Shown: positions 25,122-32,310 of the stretch, one piece after another
Position numbering within the stretch: position 1 is the first letter of the stretch
How the letters are laid out: each line of letters opens with the position of its first letter
Source of the DNA: Gordonia sp. ABSL11-1
Lineage (GTDB): Bacteria; Actinomycetota; Actinomycetes; Mycobacteriales; Mycobacteriaceae
DNA length: 64,000 bases
Direction: 5' to 3'
Assembly: GCF_030315685.1 (NCBI RefSeq)
Contig: NZ_JASXSI010000015.1
Span: 1 to 64,000 of the forward strand
Notes under the pieces: generated by a model
Seen by the model: the letters and a program-made list of their open reading frames with translations, nothing else
What the model was told of the DNA's origin: nothing
Database searches by the model: none
Translations under genes and position numbers: made by a program

Positions 25122-26236
25122 CTTTCGATCTGCACATTCCCACCCGCATCGTATTCGGCGCCGGAACTGTCAACCGCACCGGAGAGCTGACCGGTGAAAG
25201 CGGCTCACACGCACTCGTCGTCACCGGACGCAGAGCAGCACGAGCACACGGTCACCTTCAACGTGTCCTCGATTCATTGCAGGTATCGGGCATCCACAGC
25301 ACCGTCTACGACGAGGTATCACCGAACCCACGATCAGACGAAATCGACGCGGCCGCCGCAATCACGAAAGCACGAGATATCGACGTCGTGATCGGATTGG
25401 GAGGCGGCAGCGCCATCGACGCAGCCAAAGCAATCGCAGTAACGCACAGCTACGACAGCACCGTTCGAGACCTGATCGGACACACCCTCGACACCACAAC
25501 ATCAGCGCTGCCGATCATTGCTGTCCCCACCACCGCAGGAAGTGGCTCCGAGGTGACCAAAGGTGCAATCATCACCGACACCACCCGAAACTTTCGCGCC
25601 GGCATCCGCGGTGCGGCAGTAACCCCACGTACCGCCATCATCGACTCGGACCTACTCGCAACGGTCCCTCCCACCGTTCTCGCGGACACAGCCTTCGACT
25701 CACTTGCCCATGCAATCGAAGGGGCCGTCGCTCGGCGCTCCACGCCCGTAAGCCGAACCATCTCCACACACGCAATCAGCTTGATCACCGAAAACCTGCC
25801 TCCCGTGCTCGAAGGCAACCGCGACCCGAAGCATCTCGACGCCCTCGCCCTCGCATCGGTACTGGGAGGGATCAACGTCGCCACCGTCAGCACCTGCCTA
25901 CCGCACCGTCTGCAACAAGCATTGGGAGCGCTTCCACAGCTGAATATTTCACACGGCCGAGGGCTGGCCGCGCTGTATCCGGCCTGGCTCGAACATACCG
26001 AACCATCAGCGATGCACTTCTCCGCCATCGCACACGTATTGGACAACGACACCGTCTACGAGGGAATCAAGAAATTCACGAAGCAAACGGGCACCGCAAC
26101 GCGACTGAGAGACTGGGGAATCGACCACTGCGACCTGCCGACAGTGGTCAACGCCGTCACCGGAAATCTGGACAACGACCCCGCGATCGACATCGACGCA
26201 ACGTACATACACTCCATTTACGCCCGGTCGCTGTAG
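25118..26236 (+). CDS. Iron-containing alcohol dehydrogenase, phosphonate aldehyde reductase type
   Basis: A 372-aa group III (iron-dependent) alcohol dehydrogenase. NAD-binding loop GLGGGSAIDAAKA near residue 95, TTAGSGSEVTKGA, and metal ligands in DTAFDSLAHAIEG, CLPHRLQQALG and NISHGRGLAALYPAWL. The LPHRLQQALG...SHGRGLA pattern resembles the phosphonoacetaldehyde reductases FomC, PhpC and DhpG, known from fosfomycin, phosphinothricin and dehydrophos pathways. Those make 2-hydroxyethylphosphonate; this one may reduce phosphonolactaldehyde to 2,3-dihydroxypropylphosphonate instead, because no enzyme for making phosphonoacetaldehyde is present. Last gene of the operon. Confidence 0.88.
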   Translation: MTFDLHIPTRIVFGAGTVNRTGELTGESGSHALVVTGRRAARAHGHLQRVLDSLQVSGIHSTVYDEVSPNPRSDEIDAAAAITKARDIDVVIGLGGGSAIDAAKAIAVTHSYDSTVRDLIGHTLDTTTSALPIIAVPTTAGSGSEVTKGAIITDTTRNFRAGIRGAAVTPRTAIIDSDLLATVPPTVLADTAFDSLAHAIEGAVARRSTPVSRTISTHAISLITENLPPVLEGNRDPKHLDALALASVLGGINVATVSTCLPHRLQQALGALPQLNISHGRGLAALYPAWLEHTEPSAMHFSAIAHVLDNDTVYEGIKKFTKQTGTATRLRDWGIDHCDLPTVVNAVTGNLDNDPAIDIDATYIHSIYARSL

Positions 26237-26389
26237 ATGTACTCACCTGTGGTGCGTGATCGGCGATAACGCACCCGGACCGGCTGGCAATTCAGCACAA
26301 AATATATTGTCGGACAGATTATTTCGAGATTCAGGATAACCCGGATGGATGTGTCCGAGAAAGGTGTCAGCAGGTAGCGGTGGTGTTGG

Positions 26390-26675
26390 CGCTGCGCATG
26401 CACGCGAGGGACCTCGATCTCCACTCGCCCGATCTCGGTGAGCACGGTCTTTGATCGGGTGCCGTTCCGGGAATTGCCGCTGCCGCGACCGGCAGCATCG
26501 TGTCTCTCGTAGCCAAGGTGTCGGTCATCTCCGCATTCAATGCGGTTTCGAGGACGTTCTTGGTGAGCTGATTGAGCAACCCATTCGGGTCCATCAACTC
26601 CACGCCCTGCTCCTTGGCCTGAGCCAGGAGCTGCTCGGCCAACTGCTTCTGATCCACCTCGTCCCAACCAGACAC
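26390..26675 (-). pseudogene. IS256-family transposase 5' remnant, frameshifted
   Basis: The minus strand reads MSGWDEVDQKQLAEQLLAQ, then GLLNQLTKNVLETALNAEMT, the usual N-terminus of IS256-type transposases. After a frameshift near 26510 it continues HDAAGRGSGNSRNGTRSKTV and VEIEVPR before dissolving near 26390. The remaining two-thirds of the gene is absent. It abuts the IS3 element at 26691. Confidence 0.82.
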
Positions 26676-26713
26676 CGTCGCAGCTGGGGTTCACCCCGTT
26701 TGCCGGACACCGG

Positions 26714-27562
26714 TTAAGCGGCTTGTACGGCCGCCTGGTCAATCATGTTGCGTTCGAACGCTACCGGACTGGTGTTGCCCAGCGCGCTGTGACGCCTCCT
26801 ACGGTTGTAGACCTGATCAATCCACCGTGACACCCCAACGATGGCCTGCAAGTGCGTGTCGAACTCGTAGCGGTCGAAGTACTCGGTCTTCAACGTCGAC
26901 CAGAAACTCTCCTGCTGGGCGTTGTCCCAGCACACCCCGGTCCGGCCCACCGAGAGCCGCGCGTTGAACTCAGCGGCCACCTCAGCCATCTGCGCCGACG
27001 TGTACTGGCACCCACGATCAGCATGAAAAATCACCCGCTCCGTCGGCCCGGTATCCGACTCCCGAAACATCATCGCATTCCGGAAAGCGGTCTCCACAAC
27101 ATCAGTGTGCAGACTATCAGAAAAAGCATAGCCGATCACCCGACGCGAACAACCATCACGCACAGCACACAAATACAGCCACCCATCCGATTTCGTGCGT
27201 AGATACGTGATATCCGAGGTCCACACCATATTCAACACGCCCCGATCGAATCGGCGACCCACCAGGTCCGGAATCGTATGTGGATGAGGATCGGCAATCG
27301 TCGTCACCGGCACCCACGAACGAGGACTGATTCCCTCAATACCGTTGGCACGCATCAGTTTAGCAACCGTCTTCTGCGACACCACCTCTCCCGCATCCCG
27401 CAGATCAGCAGTGATCCGCGGCGCGCCGTACACCCGATCAGACTCATCATGAAACGACACGATCTTCTCCGTCAGCTCCCGACGACGCTCCTGACGGGCA
27501 CTCGGCCCAGAACCCTGGCGTTCCCGCCATTCATAAAACCCAGAACGCGAGACACCCAACAA
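26714..27562 (-). CDS. IS3-family transposase OrfB (integrase domain)
   Basis: A 282-aa DDE integrase domain. Catalytic residues: Asp in MVWTSDITYL, Asp in IFHADRGCQY, Glu in NAQQESFWSTLKTEYF. It begins with the HTH_21 region (GVSRSGFYEWRER, SDRVYGAPRITADL). In the -1 frame it stays open upstream to the A-run at 27661-27667 (FVAEQAYEVIEAEKASFPI), so the active protein is probably the OrfAB fusion made by ribosomal frameshifting. Confidence 0.93.
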   Translation of the reverse strand: MLGVSRSGFYEWRERQGSGPSARQERRRELTEKIVSFHDESDRVYGAPRITADLRDAGEVVSQKTVAKLMRANGIEGISPRSWVPVTTIADPHPHTIPDLVGRRFDRGVLNMVWTSDITYLRTKSDGWLYLCAVRDGCSRRVIGYAFSDSLHTDVVETAFRNAMMFRESDTGPTERVIFHADRGCQYTSAQMAEVAAEFNARLSVGRTGVCWDNAQQESFWSTLKTEYFDRYEFDTHLQAIVGVSRWIDQVYNRRRRHSALGNTSPVAFERNMIDQAAVQAA

Positions 27563-27606
27563 CTCAGCCGCCCGCGTGATCGGAAAACTAGCCTTCTCCG
27601 CTTCGA

Positions 27607-27918
27607 TTACTTCGTACGCTTGTTCTGCGACGAATTCTCGGCGGCGAAGAAGGCTGCCGCTTTTTTTAGAAACTCCCGATCCATCCGCAACTCAGCCACC
27701 TCACGACGCAACCGCTCCAACTCGGCACGCTCATCGGCATCAACCGCCGGCGGCGGATCATCCATACGTGAACGCTCCATAGCCACCCACCGACCCAGCA
27801 ACTGCTCACCCACACCGACCTCACGCGCAACCTCCGCGATCGTGCGACCGGTATCAATCACCAAATGCGCAGCCTCACGCCGATACTTCGGCGTGAAACT
27901 CCTCCGCTTCGCTCCCAT
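27607..27918 (-). CDS. IS3-family OrfA (helix-turn-helix)
   Basis: A 103-aa DNA-binding subunit from ATG 27918 (MGAKRRSFTPKYRREA), with the HTH region RTIAEVAREVGVGEQLLGRWV and a C-terminal leucine-rich coiled coil (ERAELERLRREVAELRMDREFLKKA). The AAAAAAAG slippery sequence lies just after the FLKK codons. Translation past it in frame ends at 27607; slipping back one base leads into OrfB. Confidence 0.9.
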   Translation of the reverse strand: MGAKRRSFTPKYRREAAHLVIDTGRTIAEVAREVGVGEQLLGRWVAMERSRMDDPPPAVDADERAELERLRREVAELRMDREFLKKAAAFFAAENSSQNKRTK

Positions 27919-27978
27919 CACCACATCCTCTCTCGCCAGCCTCACACTGGCCATCAGGATGTCCGGCAAACGGGGTCA

Positions 27979-28230
27979 ACCTCACAGCACGAAATTTCGA
28001 GGCTAGTATTGGGGTCACTGCGAATGCCCCCGGTGGGAGAGAGGGTGCGGTGAGGGATTGCCCCTCGCCGGCCCTGCCGCCGTATTGGTGGCATCACCCG
28101 ATGTAGGTTCGCTCGAACGAAATTTCCTGTTTCAGATTTTCTGTTTGTAGGTTGGAGCTCAACTTTTTTCGGGCGACAGGCGTGGACGTCAGATGAATTC
28201 GCGCAGGCGTGGCAGGACAGAGATCAATTG
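27979..28230. other. Non-coding remnant DNA between IS3 and the right IS1634 copy
   Basis: I see no gene in these 252 bp. The stretch is more AT-rich than the host (runs such as TTCAGATTTTCTGTTTG and CAACTTTTTTCGG) and is probably old flanking DNA from the cargo's previous host. Confidence 0.5.
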
Positions 28231-29848
28231 CCTGACTTGGCTCATTTTTCGGGATTTGGCGGTTCGCGAGTCAGTGACCTGGGGTGATGGGTTCGGTGGT
28301 GGACACTAATCGGTGGGTTCTAGGCTTGCTGGGTGGCGTTTGTGCGGACGGTGAAGACTGCGTCGGGAGCGACGGCGGTGCAGATCGTGCATTCGAATCG
28401 GCGTGGGTCACGTCAGATTGAGCACATCGGTTCAGCCCACGATGAGCGGGAGTTGGCGGCGTTGAAAGCGGCCGCGGCCGGCCGACTCGCCGCCGGTCAA
28501 CTGCACCTGGATCTGGGCATCACCGCTGCCGATGGCGCCGGACCACTGCCGATCACCAGTGCTCGGATGGCAGTGCTCTGGGAGTGCCTGAACGACGTGT
28601 ACATCGAACTCGGATTCGGTGCAGCGACTAACGGCGACAGCGTGTTTCGCGATCTAGTCCTCGCCAGAATCATTGAACCGACGAGCAAACTCGACTCGCT
28701 GCGCGTGTTGGAGGAAGTCGGGGTCGCGGCTTCCTCGTATGCGACGGTCAAGCGTCGACTGCAAACCTATGCGAACGCCGGGTGGCGCAAGGCCCTGGCC
28801 GCGGTGTGCGCCGCGCATGCCGGCCTGGGCCCGACCACCTTGGTGCTCTACGACGTCACCACGCTGTACTTCGAGACTGACAAGGCCGACGGATTCCGCG
28901 AACCTGGATTCTCCAAGGAACGCCGCCTCGAGCCACAGATCACCGTCGGCCTGTTAACTGATGCGACCGGATTTCCGTTGATGGTCGAGGCGTTCGAGGG
29001 CAACAAGGCCGAAACGCTGACGATGATGCCGACGCTGACTGCGTTCATGAAGGCCCATCAGCTCACCGACGTCACCGTGGTCGCCGATGCCGGGATGATC
29101 TCCGCAGCGAACAAGAAGGCCATCGAAGACGCCGGGCTCTCGTTCATCCTCGGCGACAAAGTCCCGACCATTCCCTACCAGATCAGCAAGTGGCACAAGA
29201 ACAATCCTGGTTCGATCCCGCCGGATCGGTTGGTGTTGACCCAGCGGTCACCGGCCAACGCCAAAACCAGCTACCGCCGCGATCAGGTCGTCTACTTCCA
29301 GTACAGCGCCGACCGGGCCCGCCGCAGTCTGCGCGGAATCAACGAGCAGGTCGACAAAGCCGAGAAGGCCGTCGCCGGGAATATTCCGGTCAAACGCAAC
29401 CGGTTCGTCACGCTCAAAGGTGCCGACAAGAGCGTGAATCGTCAGCTCGAGACCAAGGCCCGAACCTTGGCTGGGTGGAAGGCCTACGCCACCAATATCG
29501 ATTCTCCGACACCGCAATTCGTGATCGGTGCCTACCACCAGCTGTGGCGGATCGAGAAGAGTTTCCGCATGTCCAAATCCGATCTCGCTGCCCGGCCGAT
29601 CTTCCACCACACCGAAGACTCCATCCGGGCGCACCTGACGATCGTGTTCGCCGCCCTCGCGATCACCCGTGTCATTGAAGCCCGCACCGAATGGTCTATC
29701 AAGAAGTTCGTGACCACCGCTCGCCGTTACCGGACAATCACCATCCAAGCTGGGCCACAAACCATCACCGCTGCCGACCCGCTACCCAACGACCTTTACC
29801 AAGCCCTCAACGCGATCCGGGGTGGACACTAAATTGAGCCAAGTCAGG
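28231..29848 (+). mobile_element. IS1634-family insertion sequence, right copy
   Basis: Same 1618 bp as the left copy, with the same CCTGACTTGGCTCA terminal repeats and the same orientation. The left flank is GATCAATTG (cargo) and the right flank TCACTGACTGG (host repeat). It has no short target repeat of its own. Confidence 0.93.
28333..29832 (+). CDS. IS1634-family transposase, second copy
   Basis: A 499-aa protein identical in translation to the transposase at 8025-9524, GTG start, with intact Asp174, Asp252 and Glu408. Exact identity of the two copies, across more than 1.6 kb, indicates recent duplication or gene conversion. Confidence 0.95.
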   Translation: MAFVRTVKTASGATAVQIVHSNRRGSRQIEHIGSAHDERELAALKAAAAGRLAAGQLHLDLGITAADGAGPLPITSARMAVLWECLNDVYIELGFGAATNGDSVFRDLVLARIIEPTSKLDSLRVLEEVGVAASSYATVKRRLQTYANAGWRKALAAVCAAHAGLGPTTLVLYDVTTLYFETDKADGFREPGFSKERRLEPQITVGLLTDATGFPLMVEAFEGNKAETLTMMPTLTAFMKAHQLTDVTVVADAGMISAANKKAIEDAGLSFILGDKVPTIPYQISKWHKNNPGSIPPDRLVLTQRSPANAKTSYRRDQVVYFQYSADRARRSLRGINEQVDKAEKAVAGNIPVKRNRFVTLKGADKSVNRQLETKARTLAGWKAYATNIDSPTPQFVIGAYHQLWRIEKSFRMSKSDLAARPIFHHTEDSIRAHLTIVFAALAITRVIEARTEWSIKKFVTTARRYRTITIQAGPQTITAADPLPNDLYQALNAIRGGH

Positions 29849-30047
29849 TCACTGACTGGACCGCGGCGCATTTCGGGACACGCGGTCTGGTGAAGGTCAC
29901 CGGCACCATCGACGGCAGCCCGTTCGAGAGCTCGTTCATGGCGCTCGGCGACGGCCGGCACAAGCTCCCGATCACGGTGGCATTTCTGTCGCAGATCGGG
30001 AAAGGGATCGGCGATGAGGTGGAGGTGTCGTTGACGCAGCGTCGATG
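29849..30047 (+). pseudogene. 3' fragment of the DUF1905 gene, right copy of the target duplication
   Basis: Codons 29-94 plus the stop of the DUF1905 gene at 7486-7770 reappear here without a start, fused to the right IS end. A by-product of the 352-bp duplication. Confidence 0.9.
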
Positions 30048-30200
30048 AATCGGCGCCTACAGCATGTGTACCTTCCGATAGATGCGGGCCGCCGCGGGAG
30101 TGAGTAGGCCTACTTCGTCAAGAAATTGCATCAGGTGAGCGCAGCCGCTGCGGACCATCGATTGGAAATGATGATTCGCACGCATCTCGGCGACCGCCCG
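29849..30200. repeat. Right 352-bp direct repeat (target duplication)
   Basis: Second copy of 7571-7922, offset by exactly 22278 bp. It starts at the right IS end and stops inside the diiron oxygenase gene at CGACCGCCCG, after which the two flanks diverge (GTGGTAGTCC here, the IS end in the left copy). Confidence 0.92.
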
Positions 30201-30995
30201 GTGGTAGTCCAGGCCCGCGTCGGCGTAGGCGCGAGGTCGCACGAGGCTCAACACGATGTACGACGACGCGAGGGCGACGTTCAGCGCGCTCCACTGCCTG
30301 CGCAGCCACCCGACTCCCTGCATCCGCTGCCTGACCTCCTCGCGCGCGAACCGCATGTGACGGGACTCCTCGAGGACGTGGATCTCGTTCACCGTGCGGA
30401 TGAAGGGCAGAACGCGCTCGTCGCGCATGCATCCACGCTGGAAGACGTCGAGGATCTCCTCGGCCACCAGAATGCCGGCGTAGGCGACCTCGTTCCTTGC
30501 GGTGCTCTTGAACAGTTTCGCGAAACGCCCGAGGCGTGGATGCGGCTGATAGCAGGTGCCGACCATCTTCTTCGTCGCCAGGGCGAACATCAGCGAGTGG
30601 CGACATTCGTCGGCGACCTCGGTCATGGCGAACTGGAACTCCGGCCGGTGATAGTCGGCCAGGTACTGATCGCGAAAGACCAACTCTTGTAGCATCATCT
30701 CGAACCAGATCCCGATGCTCATGATCGACGCGAACTCGTGCCGGGTCAGCGAGATCCGTTGTTCCTCGGTCATCTCGTTCCAGTAGGCGGTGCCGAACAG
30801 TGTCGACCACTCCGGGCTGCAGCCGTACTTCGTCGGATCGAGGGGCGCGTTCCAGTCGATCTCGACCATCGCGTTGCGTGAGGAGCATGCGGCCGATCGC
30901 AGCAACCGGTCCGACACCTCGTCGGGGCCGGTGTCGCAGAAACTCTCGACGGCTCCGGTATCTGAGATGTGTTGTTGGTCAGTGCCTACGGACAT
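30057..30995 (-). CDS. AurF-type diiron oxygenase
   Basis: A 312-aa helical-bundle protein of the AurF (p-aminobenzoate N-oxygenase) family. Likely diiron ligands: ADECRH (Glu130, His133), VAEEILD (Glu180), and HVLEESRH (His206, Glu210, His213), with earlier glutamates around residues 99-104. AurF uses two irons and oxygen to oxidise arylamines to nitro groups; many actinobacterial relatives have unknown substrates. The gene is intact even though its last 144 bp are inside the duplicated target. It was convergent with the DUF1905 gene before the transposon entered. An inverted repeat upstream (31072-31089) suggests repressor control. Confidence 0.85.
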   Translation of the reverse strand: MSVGTDQQHISDTGAVESFCDTGPDEVSDRLLRSAACSSRNAMVEIDWNAPLDPTKYGCSPEWSTLFGTAYWNEMTEEQRISLTRHEFASIMSIGIWFEMMLQELVFRDQYLADYHRPEFQFAMTEVADECRHSLMFALATKKMVGTCYQPHPRLGRFAKLFKSTARNEVAYAGILVAEEILDVFQRGCMRDERVLPFIRTVNEIHVLEESRHMRFAREEVRQRMQGVGWLRRQWSALNVALASSYIVLSLVRPRAYADAGLDYHRAVAEMRANHHFQSMVRSGCAHLMQFLDEVGLLTPAAARIYRKVHML

Positions 30996-31071
30996 ATATG
31001 AGCGTCTCCCAGAAAGTCGTGCGTCGTCGACGATCGAGCGGCTGTCGAGGACGAATGCGGCTACCCGTTTA

Positions 31072-31089
31072 TGACATCACTTAATGTCA
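31072..31089. promoter_or_regulatory. Putative operator between the diiron oxygenase and mazF-like genes
   Basis: An 18-bp inverted repeat, TGACAT-CACTTA-ATGTCA, lies 77 bp upstream of the oxygenase start and 82 bp upstream of the toxin start. The TGACA...TGTCA form is common for TetR-type operators in actinobacteria. No regulator gene is adjacent. Confidence 0.45.
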
Positions 31090-31170
31090 CGTTCGTCAAT
31101 GGTCAGGTATAGGGTGGGAGCGGCGCGGCCCAAGGTGTTCGGGTGGGGAAGGTAGACCACTGGGTATACG

Positions 31171-31524
31171 ATGTCGGCTGACCTTCGGCGCGGGATGGTC
31201 GTCTGGGCCGAGTTGGATCCCGTTCGGGGACGGGAGCAGTCCGGCAGGCGTCTGGCGCTGGTGATAGCGAGCAATCTGTATCTCGAACAGGCGGATTCGC
31301 TGGCGATCATCCTGCCCGCGACGACGACGGACCGGGGCTGGCCGAATCACATCCGCTTGCGCGGACCCGCTTTCACGCCATCTCGTCCGACATTCGCGAT
31401 GACCCAGCAACCCCGTACGGTCACGCGCGAACGGTTGCATGACGTGATCGGTGTCGTCGACACGGACACCATGGGTGAGGTCGACGTGTGGCTCCGCGAT
31501 TTCCTCTCGCTCCCGGAACGATGA
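31171..31524 (+). CDS. MazF/PemK-type endoribonuclease toxin, no visible antitoxin
   Basis: A 117-aa PemK/MazF-fold protein: RRGMVVWAELDPVRGREQSG at the N-terminus (the MazF P-G-rich loop with the substrate-binding Arg), ALVIASNLYLEQAD, TFAMTQQPRTVTRERL and a C-terminal VDVWLRDFLSL helix. MazF toxins cleave RNA at short sequences. The 80 bp upstream do not contain an obvious antitoxin gene, and downstream is the convergent eutC, so it looks orphan or uses an unlinked antitoxin. Confidence 0.8.
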   Translation: MSADLRRGMVVWAELDPVRGREQSGRRLALVIASNLYLEQADSLAIILPATTTDRGWPNHIRLRGPAFTPSRPTFAMTQQPRTVTRERLHDVIGVVDTDTMGEVDVWLRDFLSLPER

Positions 31525-31533
31525 GTGGCCGTT

Positions 31534-32310
31534 CTACGACTGCTCCAACACGGCAGCCTCGCTCTCGGTGAGTTGTGCTCGTGAGGTGTCCTTGAGCGCA
31601 ACGCCGGAGCGACCGAGCTTGCGCGCGCCTTCGACGAGTGCGGCCGCGATTCTTGCGGCAGTGGCGTAGTCGAGCCCGTCGGGTGGATGGATATTGGAGA
31701 TGCAGTTGCGATCGGCATCGCTGCGGCCGGGGCGAGGGAGGTGAGTGAGGTAGATGCCGAGGCTGTCGGCAACGGACAGGCCCGGTCGTTCGCCGATGAT
31801 AACGATCAGCGTCTGGACGCCGAGGGCTTCGCCGATGTGATCGCCCAGGGCGACGCGCGCCTGGGTGGCGATGACCGGTGGTGCGAGCGTGAAACGAGTG
31901 CGCAGGGCCGTCACGAGTGCCTCGAGCAGCCCACGGCCGTGATCGGTGAGTGCCCTGGGTGAGAGTCCGTCGGCGAGAACGATCGCGATGTCGGCGCCCG
32001 TCTCCGGGAGATGGGACACGTCGGCGGGCTGCCGTCCGAGATCGGGGCGACGGAGGTACTCGCTGCGGGAGCCGGCTCGACTCTGCACGTGGAGCGCATC
32101 GTCGACGTCGAGGTCTCCGAGTTGGGTTGTCAGGTCGTCGATGTCGAGGGGATCGTGTACGGCATCGCGCGCTGCGGAGTGGGCTGCTTTGAACTCGAGC
32201 ACCCGCTGCGAGGGCAGCGAATTGCCTGCGCGTCCGAGGCCGATTCGTGCCCGGGTGGTGAGTCGGAGGTCGGCCCACAGGTCGTCGGCGGGCTCTGGTG
32301 TGGTGCTCAT
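31534..32310 (-). CDS. eutC: Ethanolamine ammonia-lyase small subunit
   Basis: A 258-aa light chain. Start ATG 32310 overlaps the eutB stop by 4 nt. Family landmarks: LWADLRLTTRARIGLGRAGN at the N-terminus, ADIAIVLADGLSPRAL, ARVALGDHIGEAL, LIVIIGERPGLSVADSLG, and RNCISNIHPPDGLDY near the end. With EutB it forms the adenosylcobalamin-dependent enzyme that splits ethanolamine to acetaldehyde and ammonia. No microcompartment genes are nearby, as is usual for actinobacteria. Confidence 0.95.
   Translation of the reverse strand: MSTTPEPADDLWADLRLTTRARIGLGRAGNSLPSQRVLEFKAAHSAARDAVHDPLDIDDLTTQLGDLDVDDALHVQSRAGSRSEYLRRPDLGRQPADVSHLPETGADIAIVLADGLSPRALTDHGRGLLEALVTALRTRFTLAPPVIATQARVALGDHIGEALGVQTLIVIIGERPGLSVADSLGIYLTHLPRPGRSDADRNCISNIHPPDGLDYATAARIAAALVEGARKLGRSGVALKDTSRAQLTESEAAVLEQS

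Larger units (their letters stand above)
11050..26236 (+). other. Phosphonate nonribosomal peptide biosynthetic gene cluster (11 genes)
   Basis: Eleven genes in one direction: PEP mutase, A-T-C NRPS, MFS exporter, PhnW-like aminotransferase, large FAD/NAD(P)-binding protein, PNPOx-like oxidase, 2-hydroxyacid dehydrogenase, zinc alcohol dehydrogenase, ArgC-like reductase, phosphoglycerate-kinase-like protein, iron alcohol dehydrogenase. Most junctions overlap by 4 nt, so this is one transcription unit. PEP mutase defines it as phosphonate biosynthesis. There is no decarboxylase for phosphonopyruvate, no C-P lyase and no regulator. The set of dehydrogenase, kinase-like and acyl-phosphate reductase proteins suggests a route through phosphonolactate (inference). 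It is carried on the composite transposon. Confidence 0.85.
26691..27978 (-). mobile_element. IS3-family insertion sequence
   Basis: About 1288 bp bounded by inverted repeats: the right end, read inward, is TGACCCCGTTTGCCGGACA, and the left end TCACCCCGTTTGCCGGACA (one mismatch at the second base). It contains orfA and orfB with a run of seven A's on the coding strand at 27661-27667, a classic -1 slippery site. No clear 3-bp target duplication is visible, so the left tip may have been altered after insertion. Confidence 0.88.
7923..29848. mobile_element. Composite transposon, 21.9 kb, carrying a phosphonate biosynthetic cluster
   Basis: Two same-orientation 1618-bp IS1634-family copies (7923-9540 and 28231-29848) bracket 18.7 kb of cargo. 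The outer flanks are the 352-bp direct repeat of host DNA. The inner flanks of the two IS copies share no repeat with each other or with the outer flanks, so the unit that transposed is the whole 21.9 kb, not two independent IS insertions. The cargo holds IS256-family remnants near both ends, an IS3 element near the right end, a GNAT gene, a small gene and the phosphonate operon. No long substitutions separate the repeats, which implies recent insertion. The cargo also looks less GC-rich by eye than the host flanks. Confidence 0.88.

Noticed and set aside
25118..26236. Iron alcohol dehydrogenase as proof of a 2-hydroxyethylphosphonate pathway like fosfomycin or phosphinothricin
   Set aside because: That route needs phosphonopyruvate decarboxylase to make phosphonoacetaldehyde, and none is in the operon or window. 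The enzyme family fits, but the substrate is more likely another phosphonate aldehyde.
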